In this document: positions 6,963 to 14,388 of the stretch, one piece after another
How the letters are laid out: each line of letters starts with the position of its first letter
Numbering within the stretch: position 1 is the stretch's first letter
NCBI GenBank assembly: GCA_016707445.1
Contig: JADJHR010000003.1
Location: 124,001 to 188,000 of the forward strand
Source of the DNA: Rubrivivax sp.
Lineage (GTDB): Bacteria; Pseudomonadota; Gammaproteobacteria; Burkholderiales; Burkholderiaceae_C
Length of the DNA stretch: 64,000 nucleotides
Reading direction: 5' to 3'
Program-made: the position numbers and the translations under genes
The notes under the pieces: model-generated
What the model saw: the letters and a program-made list of their open reading frames with translations, nothing else
Told to the model about the DNA's origin: nothing
Databases searched by the model: none

Positions 6963-8063
6963 TTACTCATAAGTCAGAAACATAGGCGACAGATGGGTGA
7001 CCGAAGAATGAGCGAACGAGCTCTGGATCTTCGGCAACGGCCTGCAATTGCTCATTGACTCGCTGTTCGAGCTTTTCGCCCTTTCGCAGCGGTCGGCGCG
7101 CCACGCCGGTTCGCTTGGTGTGACTCCAAACCAGTTCGTCCGGATTGAGCTCCGGCGCGTACCCCGGCAAGAAGTGCAAGGTCAGACGACCCTGAGTGCC
7201 GACCACGTAGTGCTTGACGAGCGCCTTCTTTGTGCGCAGGCAGGCCGTCGATGACCAGATGCACCGGCTTCTTGCGTCGGCACATGAGTTTGCGCAGCAA
7301 CTCCACGAACAGTTCGCCCGTCAGAGCGCCTTGATAAGTCTGAAACCAGAACGCGCCCTTGAATTGACCGCCGAAGCGGCGCTGACGCTCTGCCTCTGAC
7401 CGGGCCGATGCACCACCGGCGTGTGACCACGCTGGCTCCACGTCTTGCCATGCACGGCGTCGGCCCGAAACCCCGACTCGTCCCAGAAGAACACCTCTGC
7501 CGATTCCTTGCGCGCCTGGGCGGCGATGGCCGGGTACGCCACCCGCCGCCAATGTTCTATGGCCTGGGATCGCGCTGGTAGGCGCGCTGCAGCGGCTTTT
7601 GCGCCGTCAGCCCCAGCCGCGCCAGCATCGCCCGACGCTGGCCAAGGACAGCCGGATGTCGAGCGCTCGAGCACGAGCAACTGCACGATCTGGCGCGTCC
7701 ACAGTCCGAAGTCAAACCCGTACTGTTGTGGGTTCTGCCGTTGACCCACCGAAAAACCTGCCGCTCCTGCGTCGGGCCGAGTTTGCGTGGCCTGCCCGTG
7801 GCCTTGGTTGACCTCAGCGCCCTCAACCCCTTGCCGCGACCCTTGGCCGCCGCGCGGCACTTGAACGCCCACGATCGATGCAGTCCGAATGACGCAGCAA
7901 CATCGGCTGGCCGTTCTCCTTCGTTCATGCGCTGCACTGCCAAAACGCGCATCTCTTCGAGCGTCTCGTGGCCAAGTGTTCGTCCGTCTCGCTTCATGGA
8001 GCGTCTGATTCTGCGCCCCCAAAAGTTCCACTTATGTCTTCTAACTTACTGACTTATGAGTAA
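6963..8063 (-). mobile_element. IS630-family insertion sequence, copy B (inverted, degraded)
   Basis: A near-identical inverted copy of 4453-5559 with both 15-bp terminal repeats intact (6963-6977 and 8049-8063). It is 1101 bp against 1107, the net result of several one- and two-base indels plus a few substitutions. Its outer end lies 3 bp from the 130-bp hairpin repeat copy B. Confidence 0.9.
6967..7997 (-). pseudogene. IS630 transposase, copy B, with multiple frameshifts
   Basis: Compared with copy A, the coding region has one extra base near 7230 and single missing bases near 7361, 7570, 7633, 7660 and 7737. The protein is split into short pieces in three frames, and the catalytic Asp and Glu motifs fall on different pieces. 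Outside the gene a 2-base loss lies near 8020. Most events change a short homopolymer by one base, so real decay and base-calling error in a repeated sequence are both possible. If the sequence is right, this copy depends on copy A for movement. Confidence 0.85.
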
Positions 8064-8066
8064 GGG

Positions 8067-8196
8067 CTGGGGTACCCAAGGACGCTGGGCCGCGTTGCGC
8101 CGCTTGCCCAGGTCCTGAACATGGGCTGCGCGCCGCGCCTTGCGCAGCGCCCTTGGCCACCCCAGCGCGGGCATGATGCATAGGTTCACAAGCTCT
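8067..8196 (-). repeat. 130-bp hairpin repeat, copy B (inverted relative to copy A)
   Basis: Read on the minus strand it starts with the 31-bp head (8196-8166, one mismatch to copy A) followed by 99 bp that fold back: CTGGGGTGGCCAAGG pairs with CCTTGGGTACCCCAG with two mismatches, plus inner CGCTG/CAGCG and GCCCA/TGGGC pairings. Copy A shares the GCGCAAGGCGC and GCAACG segments and the exact length, but most stem bases differ while pairing is kept. It ends about 110 bp before the VOC gene. Confidence 0.75.
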
Positions 8197-8304
8197 GAGG
8201 CCTCGCGGCAAGGCCGCACAATCGACCGCGCCTGTCGCCCGGCTGCCCGAGCGCCACCCGATGCCAACCCCGCGCCCCATGCGCCCACCCGGAGACCCCG
8301 CAGC

Positions 8305-8688
8305 ATGTTTTCTCACATCATGATCGGCACCAACAACCTGGAGAGGGCCAAGACCTTCTACGACGCCGTGTTGCACACGCTGGGGGTGCCCGCCGGCGCC
8401 GTGGACCGCCAACGCGTCTTCTGGCGCACGCCCAGCGGTGTGTTCTCGGTGTCGGTGCCGATCGACGGCCAGCCGGCCACGGTGGCCAACGGCGGCACCA
8501 TCGGCTTTGCCTGCCAGACGACCGCGCAGGCCGATGCCTGGCATGCGGCCGGACTCGCACACGGTGGCAGCACCTGCGAAGACCCGCCGGGCCCGCGCGA
8601 AGGCGGTTTCGGCCGGCTCTATCTGGCCTATCTGCGCGACCCCGACGGCAACAAGATCTGCGCGCTGCACCGCATGCCGAAGGCCTGA
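8305..8688 (+). CDS. VOC (glyoxalase/bleomycin-resistance fold) family protein
   Basis: A 127-residue single-domain vicinal-oxygen-chelate protein. It begins SHIMIGTNNLERAKTFYDAV with the usual first metal-site His and ends YLRDPDGNKICALHR. The usual final metal-ligand Glu is not evident, so catalysis is uncertain and the substrate is unknown. A GGAG at 8291-8294 supports the start at 8305. Its only upstream neighbour is the insertion-sequence island, and it converges on the LysR gene at 8747. Confidence 0.85.
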   Translation: MFSHIMIGTNNLERAKTFYDAVLHTLGVPAGAVDRQRVFWRTPSGVFSVSVPIDGQPATVANGGTIGFACQTTAQADAWHAAGLAHGGSTCEDPPGPREGGFGRLYLAYLRDPDGNKICALHRMPKA

Positions 8689-8739
8689 GCCGGCGGGCGC
8701 CGACGGCCAGCCGCGGCCGCCACCGCTCGATGGCTGGTA

Positions 8740-8755
8740 CCGGGCGTCAGCCCGG
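8740..8755. terminator. Possible bidirectional stem-loop between convergent VOC and LysR genes
   Basis: CCGGGC-GTCA-GCCCGG forms a 6-bp GC stem with a 4-base loop spanning the LysR stop codon. No U-tract follows on either strand, so intrinsic termination is doubtful. Confidence 0.3.
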
Positions 8756-9634
8756 CGCCGCTTTCAGCAGCTCGATGAAGCGCTGGGTCAGCAGCGACGG
8801 CGCCAGCGTGATCGATCGGGCCAGCACGACCTGCATCGCGATGCGCGGGCGCAGTTCCTTGATCACCAGCCGATCCGAAAACGTGCTGGCCACGAAGGGG
8901 TTGACGATGCCCACGCCGGCGCCGGCGGCGACCAGCGAGCAGATCGTGATCGACGAGTTGGTCTCGATCACGATGTCGTCGGGCTGGCGGTGCTTGCCCA
9001 GTGCCGCGCGCATCGCGATCATGATGTCGTCGGCCTCGTTCAAGACGACCAGCCGGTGCGAATGCAGCCGGTCCAGCGCCACATGGTCGACGCGCGCCAG
9101 TTCATGGTCCTTCGGGATGATGCAGACGGCGCTGGCGCGCATCAGCCGCGTCGACACGATGTCGTCATGCTCGATGGCACCGGTGGTCAACACGAAATCC
9201 ACCAGATCCTGGCGCAGGTATTCCAGCAGCTGCGGTGTGCCCAGGGTCTGCACGTTGATGTGGATGCCCGGGTGCATGCGCAAGAAGCGACTGATGATCT
9301 CGGGCAGCAGACCGGCACCCAGCGTGGGCGTGGCGCCGATGCGCAGAACGCCGGTGCCCGACTTGCGCAGGATCTGCACGGCCGACTCGATTTTCTCGAG
9401 CCCGGCGAAGTGCTTGCGCACCGACTGGTAAAGCTGCAGGCCTTCGCGCGTCGGGCGCAAGCGGCCATTGAAACGATCGAACAGGTCGAGTCCGGTTGCC
9501 GAGCGCAGTTCGCTCAGGCGCCGGCTGACCGAGGGCTGGGTGGTGTTGAGAACCAGCGCGGCGCGCGTCGTGGTGCCGGTCTCCATGACCGCCTTGAACG
9601 CCTGGATCTGCTGGAAGTTGAGCGCTCGGGTCAT
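8747..9634 (-). CDS. LysR-family transcriptional regulator (OccR/NocR-like)
   Basis: A 295-residue regulator. The N-terminal winged HTH (about 5-65) has the typical FQQIQAFKAVMETGTTTRAA and TTQPSVSRRLSELR segments; the periplasmic-binding-like effector domain spans about 92-293. The sequence resembles regulators of opine and amino-acid catabolism (impression, not a search result). It is divergent from the beta-propeller/ABC-transporter cluster that starts at 9814, the standard arrangement for a LysR protein controlling its neighbour. Half-sites for binding are at 9649-9696. Confidence 0.92.
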   Translation of the reverse strand: MTRALNFQQIQAFKAVMETGTTTRAALVLNTTQPSVSRRLSELRSATGLDLFDRFNGRLRPTREGLQLYQSVRKHFAGLEKIESAVQILRKSGTGVLRIGATPTLGAGLLPEIISRFLRMHPGIHINVQTLGTPQLLEYLRQDLVDFVLTTGAIEHDDIVSTRLMRASAVCIIPKDHELARVDHVALDRLHSHRLVVLNEADDIMIAMRAALGKHRQPDDIVIETNSSITICSLVAAGAGVGIVNPFVASTFSDRLVIKELRPRIAMQVVLARSITLAPSLLTQRFIELLKAAPG

Positions 9635-9648
9635 GGTGGCCGGGGTAT

Positions 9649-9711
9649 ATCAATCCTGAATCGACGCTGCCAATCAATGAATTATCCCGAATTGATGGCC
9701 GTCCCTAGAAT
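9649..9711. promoter_or_regulatory. Candidate LysR operator and promoter in the divergent region
   Basis: ATCAAT occurs at 9649-9654 and 9673-9678, and its complement ATTGAT at 9691-9696. The last two form a dyad with 12 bp between the arms, close to the T-N11-A rule. The block is AT-rich within GC-rich DNA. A TAGAAT at 9706-9711 could be the -10 for the rightward operon. Autoregulation plus inducer-dependent activation is the likely scheme. Confidence 0.45.
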
Positions 9712-9813
9712 GCTTCTCAGCAACACGGGATCAAGCCCATCCCGTCGACCCATCTCGCGCAGAAGTCGACCGAGGCGGGTGTGACCCTTCAGCAAGACAG
9801 GCCCCATCGCGCC

Positions 9814-11106
9814 ATGAGCACCGACCACCGAACCATCGAACGCGTTTGTCCGATCCGCAGGCTTGGCCACGGGGATCGGCACCATTTTTTCGGCTACTAC
9901 GACAAGACGGTCTGGGACCGCAGCGACCGTCGCATCCTGGCCAACCGGGTGGCGATGATGAATGCCGATCTGACGCCCGAACTGGTGGCCGAGGTGGGCT
10001 ACTTCGACAGCACCGTCGGCGGCAGCTTTCAATCTTGCGGCACCACGACAGCCTGGAACTGGCAGATGGGGTGCCAGCTGCAATGGCTGGGTGGCGGCGA
10101 TGATCCGCAATTCATCTACAACATTCGCCGTGACAGCCACGCCGGGCCCTACCCGGGTTTTGGTTCGGCCGTCTTCAACCTGCGCAGCGGCCACACGCGT
10201 GAGCTGGACACACCGATCTACGTGGCCGCGCCCGACGGCAGCTTTGCGCTGACGGTCGACTACAGCCGCTTGTTCATCACGCACGAAACCATCGGCTACA
10301 GCGAGCGTGGCGGCAAGCGCTGCGACATGCCGCCCTGTCCAACGGATGACGGCATCCGCCATGTCGACCTGGCCAGCGGTGCCAGCCGGTTGCTGATCAG
10401 CTACGACGGGTTGAAGAACTTCCATCACCGCCCGTCGATGGACAAGGCCATCCACTGGGTCAGCCACATCGAGATCAATCCGGCGTCCAGCCGCATCGTC
10501 TTCCTGCACCGCTGGACCGAACGCATTGAGGACGAAACCTGCTTTCTGCACCGGCTGATCACGATGGACCCGGACGGTGGCCGCATGCGTCTGCTCGAAT
10601 GCTCAGACCATCCCTTGCCGCAACTGGCGGATGATTTCGATCCCGCCGCCGTAGGCACCTACGATTACGAAAAATCCGAGTACCAGATCTCGCACCCGCT
10701 GTGGCGCGATGACCGCACGATCATCGTCTGGGGGCCGCATCAGGGCCGCATCCACTACCACCTGTACACGGACGACGACAACGCTCCAGTACAGGTCATC
10801 GGCGCCGGCGTGCTGACCGAAAACGGCCACATGTCGTTTTCGCCGGTGAACACGCGCTGGTTGCTCACCGACACCTACCCCGACCCCACCAGCAACGAGC
10901 GCAGCTTGCTCATCTACGACGTCGAACAGAACCTGCGCTACGACATCGGGCGCTTTTACGCCGACCCCGGGCTGCGCAAGGAAAACCGCTGCGACCTGCA
11001 CCCGCGATGGCGCCACGACGGCACGCAGGTGTGCATCGATTCCGTGCACGAACACGAACGTCAGATGTACGTCATCGACGTCACTTCCGTGGTGGGCCGG
11101 GGCTGA
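9814..11106 (+). CDS. Predicted beta-propeller protein of unknown function (TolB/oligogalacturonate-lyase-like)
   Basis: A 430-residue cytoplasmic protein with no signal peptide. Its conserved N-terminus contains HHFFGYYDKTVWD. Repeated blade-like segments (FIYNIRRD, YVAAPDGSFALTVDY, RIVFLHRW, IIVWGPHQG, SFSPVNTRWLLTDTYP, DLHPRWRHDGTQVCIDS) suggest a six- or seven-bladed WD40/TolB-like propeller, as in oligogalacturonate lyase. Several His residues near the C-terminus (DLHPRWRHDG, HEHERQ) could bind a metal. It lies directly before an amino-acid-type ABC transporter and opposite a LysR gene, so it may process the imported compound. An upstream GTG at 9781 is possible. I do not recognise a characterised function. 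Confidence 0.7.
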   Translation: MSTDHRTIERVCPIRRLGHGDRHHFFGYYDKTVWDRSDRRILANRVAMMNADLTPELVAEVGYFDSTVGGSFQSCGTTTAWNWQMGCQLQWLGGGDDPQFIYNIRRDSHAGPYPGFGSAVFNLRSGHTRELDTPIYVAAPDGSFALTVDYSRLFITHETIGYSERGGKRCDMPPCPTDDGIRHVDLASGASRLLISYDGLKNFHHRPSMDKAIHWVSHIEINPASSRIVFLHRWTERIEDETCFLHRLITMDPDGGRMRLLECSDHPLPQLADDFDPAAVGTYDYEKSEYQISHPLWRDDRTIIVWGPHQGRIHYHLYTDDDNAPVQVIGAGVLTENGHMSFSPVNTRWLLTDTYPDPTSNERSLLIYDVEQNLRYDIGRFYADPGLRKENRCDLHPRWRHDGTQVCIDSVHEHERQMYVIDVTSVVGRG

Positions 11107-11142
11107 TCGCCCGGCCGCCACATCACCGCAACAGGAGCCGAC

Positions 11143-12081
11143 ATGAGCCTATCAACTTCCATCCGCTGCAAGCGCGCTGGCCACGCACTGGGTCACTCCG
11201 TACTCGCCGCGGCGCTGCTGGGCGGCATAGCGGCCGCCCAGGCTGCCGGCCCCGCGCTGGACGGCACGCTGAAGAAGATCAAGGACTCGGGTGTCGTGGT
11301 GGTGGGTTTTCGCGAGGCGTCGATTCCGTTTTCGTACTACAACGACGACAAGCAGCCGATCGGTTATTCGGCCGATATCACACGGCTGGTGCTCGACCAG
11401 ATCAAGAACAAGCTTGAGCTGCCCGGCCTGCAGGTGCGGCAACTGCCGATCACCTCGCAGAACCGGATCTCGTTGCTGCAGAACGGCACCATCGACTTCG
11501 AGTGCAACACGACCACGCACAACGAGTCGCGTGAAAAGCAGGTCGATTTCTCGAACAGCTTCTTCATCGTGGGTACGCGGCTGCTGGCCAAGAAGGATTC
11601 GGGCATCAAGGACTTCGACGACCTGAAAGGCAACACGGTGGTTGTCGGCGCCGGCACCACGTCGGAGATCCTGCTGCGCAAGATGAATGCCGAAAAGAAT
11701 ATGGGCATGAACGTCATCAGCGCCAAGGACCACAGCGAGTCGTTCCTGACGCTGTCCACCGGTCGCGCCAAGGCGATGATGATGGACGATGCCTTGCTGG
11801 CCGGCGAACGCGCCAAGACGCGTGACCCCAAGGACTACGTGATCACCGGCACGCCGCAATCCTTCGAGGTCTATGGCTGCATGCTGCGCAAGGGCGACAG
11901 CCAGATGAAGACCCTGCTCGACGAGGTCATCGCGAAAGCCGAGACATCCGGTGCGGCTGCAAAGATCTACGACACCTGGTTCATGAAGCCGATCCCGCCC
12001 AAGCAGCTGAATCTCGACTTCCCGATGTCCGACACGATGAAGGCCTTGTTCGCCAAGCCGAACGACAGGGTCACGCCCTGA
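11143..12081 (+). CDS. Polar amino acid ABC transporter, periplasmic binding protein (GltI-like)
   Basis: A 312-residue family 3 solute-binding protein. A signal peptide covers about residues 1-35 (SVLAAALLGGIAAAQAAG). The mature protein has GVVVVGFREASIPFSYYND, GYSADITRLV, an aromatic/acidic ligand pocket and DFECNTTTHNESREKQVDFS, the sequence typical of glutamate/aspartate receptors. AGGAG lies just before the ATG. It heads a binding protein-permease-permease-ATPase operon; the ligand is probably an acidic amino acid or derivative. Confidence 0.92.
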   Translation: MSLSTSIRCKRAGHALGHSVLAAALLGGIAAAQAAGPALDGTLKKIKDSGVVVVGFREASIPFSYYNDDKQPIGYSADITRLVLDQIKNKLELPGLQVRQLPITSQNRISLLQNGTIDFECNTTTHNESREKQVDFSNSFFIVGTRLLAKKDSGIKDFDDLKGNTVVVGAGTTSEILLRKMNAEKNMGMNVISAKDHSESFLTLSTGRAKAMMMDDALLAGERAKTRDPKDYVITGTPQSFEVYGCMLRKGDSQMKTLLDEVIAKAETSGAAAKIYDTWFMKPIPPKQLNLDFPMSDTMKALFAKPNDRVTP

Positions 12082-12148
12082 TCGAAGTCGGCGGCCCGGC
12101 GCACGGCCGCCCGACCTGTGAAGCAACGCGTCGGTTCCAGCATCCATC

Positions 12149-12886
12149 ATGAGCTACAAGTGGAACTGGGGTGTGCTGCTCGATCCGGTCGTCACCGGCG
12201 AGAACGCGACCTACCTCGAGTGGATCGTCCACGGGTTCTTCATCACGCTGGGCTTGACCTTGTGCGCCTGGACGCTGGCGCTGGTGGTGGGCACCGTGTT
12301 CGGCGTGATGCGCACCTGGCCGAATCGTTTCGGCCAGGCCATCGGTACCGCGTACGTGTCGATCTTCCGCAACGTGCCGCTGATCGTGCAGTTCTTCGTC
12401 TGGTACTTCGTCGTGCCCGAGATCCTGCCCGCCGCCATTGGTGACTGGATCAAGGGCGTCAAACCTAACGTGCAGTTCTTTGTCGTGTCGGTGCTGGCAC
12501 TGGGCATGTACACCGGCTCGCGCATCTGCGAGCAGTTGCGCGCCGGCATCCAGGCACTGCCGCGCGGTCAAAGACAGGCGGGACTTGCGATGGGTTTCAG
12601 CACGGCGCAAACCTACGGCCATGTCATGTTGCCGCAGGTCTTCAGGCACATCATGCCGCCGCTCACGTCCGAGTTTTTGATCATCTCCAAGAACTCGGCC
12701 ATCGCGTCGACCATCGGCCTGCTCGAACTCAGCCGCCAGGCGCAGCAGCTCGTCGACTTCACGGCCCAGCCTTATGAATCGTTCATCGTCGTCACGCTGG
12801 CGTATGTGTTGCTGAACTTCCTGATCCTTCGCTTCATGGCCTGGATCAACAACCGCATCAGCCTGCCCGGCCTGATGGGGCATTGA
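12149..12886 (+). CDS. Amino acid ABC transporter permease 1 (GltJ-like)
   Basis: A 245-residue inner-membrane permease of the HisM/GltJ group. About five membrane segments are visible, with the EAA-type cytoplasmic loop EQLRAGIQALPRGQRQAGLAMG that contacts the ATPase, and the RNVPLIVQFFVWYF segment typical of this family. It ends one base before the second permease starts. Confidence 0.92.
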   Translation: MSYKWNWGVLLDPVVTGENATYLEWIVHGFFITLGLTLCAWTLALVVGTVFGVMRTWPNRFGQAIGTAYVSIFRNVPLIVQFFVWYFVVPEILPAAIGDWIKGVKPNVQFFVVSVLALGMYTGSRICEQLRAGIQALPRGQRQAGLAMGFSTAQTYGHVMLPQVFRHIMPPLTSEFLIISKNSAIASTIGLLELSRQAQQLVDFTAQPYESFIVVTLAYVLLNFLILRFMAWINNRISLPGLMGH

Positions 12887-12887
12887 C

Positions 12888-13568
12888 ATGTTCGACTTCG
12901 ACTGGCAGGCCCTGATCGCATCGCGCCATATCCTGGCCGCCGGTGCCTGGATCACCTTGCAGGTGACGCTGGTGGCGATCGCCTGCGGCGTCGTCTGGGG
13001 CACCGTGCTTGCGCTGTGCGCGGTCTCGGCCATCAAACCCCTGGCGCTGTTCGCCAAGGCCTACGTCGCGCTGTTCAGGTCGATCCCGCTGGTCATGCTG
13101 TTGCTGTGGTTCTTCCTCATCGTGCCGCAGCTGCTGAAGGCCGTGTTCGACCTCTCGCCCACGGTCGACATCCGACTGGTCTCGGCCATGGTGGCTTTCT
13201 CGATGCTGGAGGCCGCGTTCTTTTCGGAAATCATCCGCGCCGGCATCCTGGGCTTGTCGCGGGGGCAGTTTCTTGCCGCACGGTCGCTCGGCATGACAAC
13301 GGTCCAGATGATGCGCTACATCATCCTGCCGCAGGCCTTCAAGGCCATGTTGCCGATCCTGCTGACGCAGTGCATCGTGATCTTCCAGGACACCTCGCTG
13401 GTCTACGTGATTGCGCTCGGCGACTTCTTCCGCAACGCGGTCAGCCTGGGCGAGCGCGACGGCACCCTGGTGCAGATGCTGCTGTTCGCCGGCCTGGTCT
13501 ACTGGCTGATCTGCTCGACCCTGAGTGCCAGCGTCAAACTGGTCCAGCAACGGATGCAACATGATTGA
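12888..13568 (+). CDS. Amino acid ABC transporter permease 2 (GltK-like)
   Basis: A 226-residue inner-membrane permease that pairs with the gene at 12149. It shows FRSIPLVMLLLWFF and the EAA loop AGILGLSRGQFLAARSLGM. Its last 8 bp overlap the ATPase gene at 13561, which indicates translational coupling. Confidence 0.92.
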   Translation: MFDFDWQALIASRHILAAGAWITLQVTLVAIACGVVWGTVLALCAVSAIKPLALFAKAYVALFRSIPLVMLLLWFFLIVPQLLKAVFDLSPTVDIRLVSAMVAFSMLEAAFFSEIIRAGILGLSRGQFLAARSLGMTTVQMMRYIILPQAFKAMLPILLTQCIVIFQDTSLVYVIALGDFFRNAVSLGERDGTLVQMLLFAGLVYWLICSTLSASVKLVQQRMQHD

Positions 13569-14286
13569 ACTGAAGAACGTGTCCAAGTGGTACGGCAAGT
13601 TCCAGGCTCTGCGCGACTGCAGCGTGTCGGTGGCGCAAGGTGAAGTCGTGGTCTTCTGCGGCCCGTCGGGGTCGGGCAAGTCCACCCTGATCAAGCTGAT
13701 CAACGGACTCGAGGACTTCCAGTCGGGCGACATCCTGTTCAAGTCGAAGTCGATCCGGGGCGGCGAGATGAAGATGTCCGAACTGCGCACCCGTGTCGGC
13801 ATGGTGTTCCAGAGTTTCGAGCTGTTCCCGCACCTGTCGGTCCTGCGCAACCTGACGATCGCGCAGGAAAAGGTGCTGGGCCGCCCTGCGGCCGAGGCTA
13901 CAACCAAGGCCCTGGCCCTGCTTGAGCGGGTCGGGCTGACGTCGCAGGCCGAAAAGTACCCCGCGCAGTTGTCAGGCGGGCAGCAGCAACGGGTGGCGAT
14001 CGCACGATCGCTGTCGATGGACCCCGAGGTGATGCTGTTCGACGAGCCGACCTCGGCGCTTGATCCCGAGATGATCAATGAGGTCTTGTCGGTGATGGTC
14101 GAACTGGCGCAGGAAGGCATGACCATGCTGTGCGTGACGCACGAGATGGGTTTTGCCAGGAAGGTTGCCGACAAGGTCGTCTTCATGGACGCTGGGTCCA
14201 TCGTCGAGATCGGCGCGACGCAGGCCTTCTTCGACGCACCGGCAACCGAGCGGGCGCGCGACTTCCTGCAGAAGATCCTGCACTGA
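13561..14286 (+). CDS. Amino acid ABC transporter ATPase (GltL-like)
   Basis: A 241-residue ATPase of the polar amino acid uptake family. Walker A is GPSGSGKST, the Q-loop is VFQSFELFPH, the signature is LSGGQQQRVAIARSL, Walker B is VMLFDEPTSALDP and the H-loop is CVTHEMGFA. It energises the permeases at 12149 and 12888. An earlier in-frame ATG at 13525 would add residues that are not family-like. Confidence 0.93.
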   Translation: MIELKNVSKWYGKFQALRDCSVSVAQGEVVVFCGPSGSGKSTLIKLINGLEDFQSGDILFKSKSIRGGEMKMSELRTRVGMVFQSFELFPHLSVLRNLTIAQEKVLGRPAAEATTKALALLERVGLTSQAEKYPAQLSGGQQQRVAIARSLSMDPEVMLFDEPTSALDPEMINEVLSVMVELAQEGMTMLCVTHEMGFARKVADKVVFMDAGSIVEIGATQAFFDAPATERARDFLQKILH

Positions 14287-14388
14287 AGCGGGCCCGCGGT
14301 GGCCGGTCGGCGCCGGCCCGCGAGCGCCGATCACCGGCCTGCCGCAAGGGCATACTTCGAACAGCTTCGCGCCGCCAACCGACCCGAC

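Noticed and set aside
4116..8196. The 31-bp inverted heads as terminal repeats of a single 4-kb transposon
   Set aside because: No target duplication is visible at the outer edges, each head belongs to a self-contained 130-bp element, and the transposases inside have their own ends.
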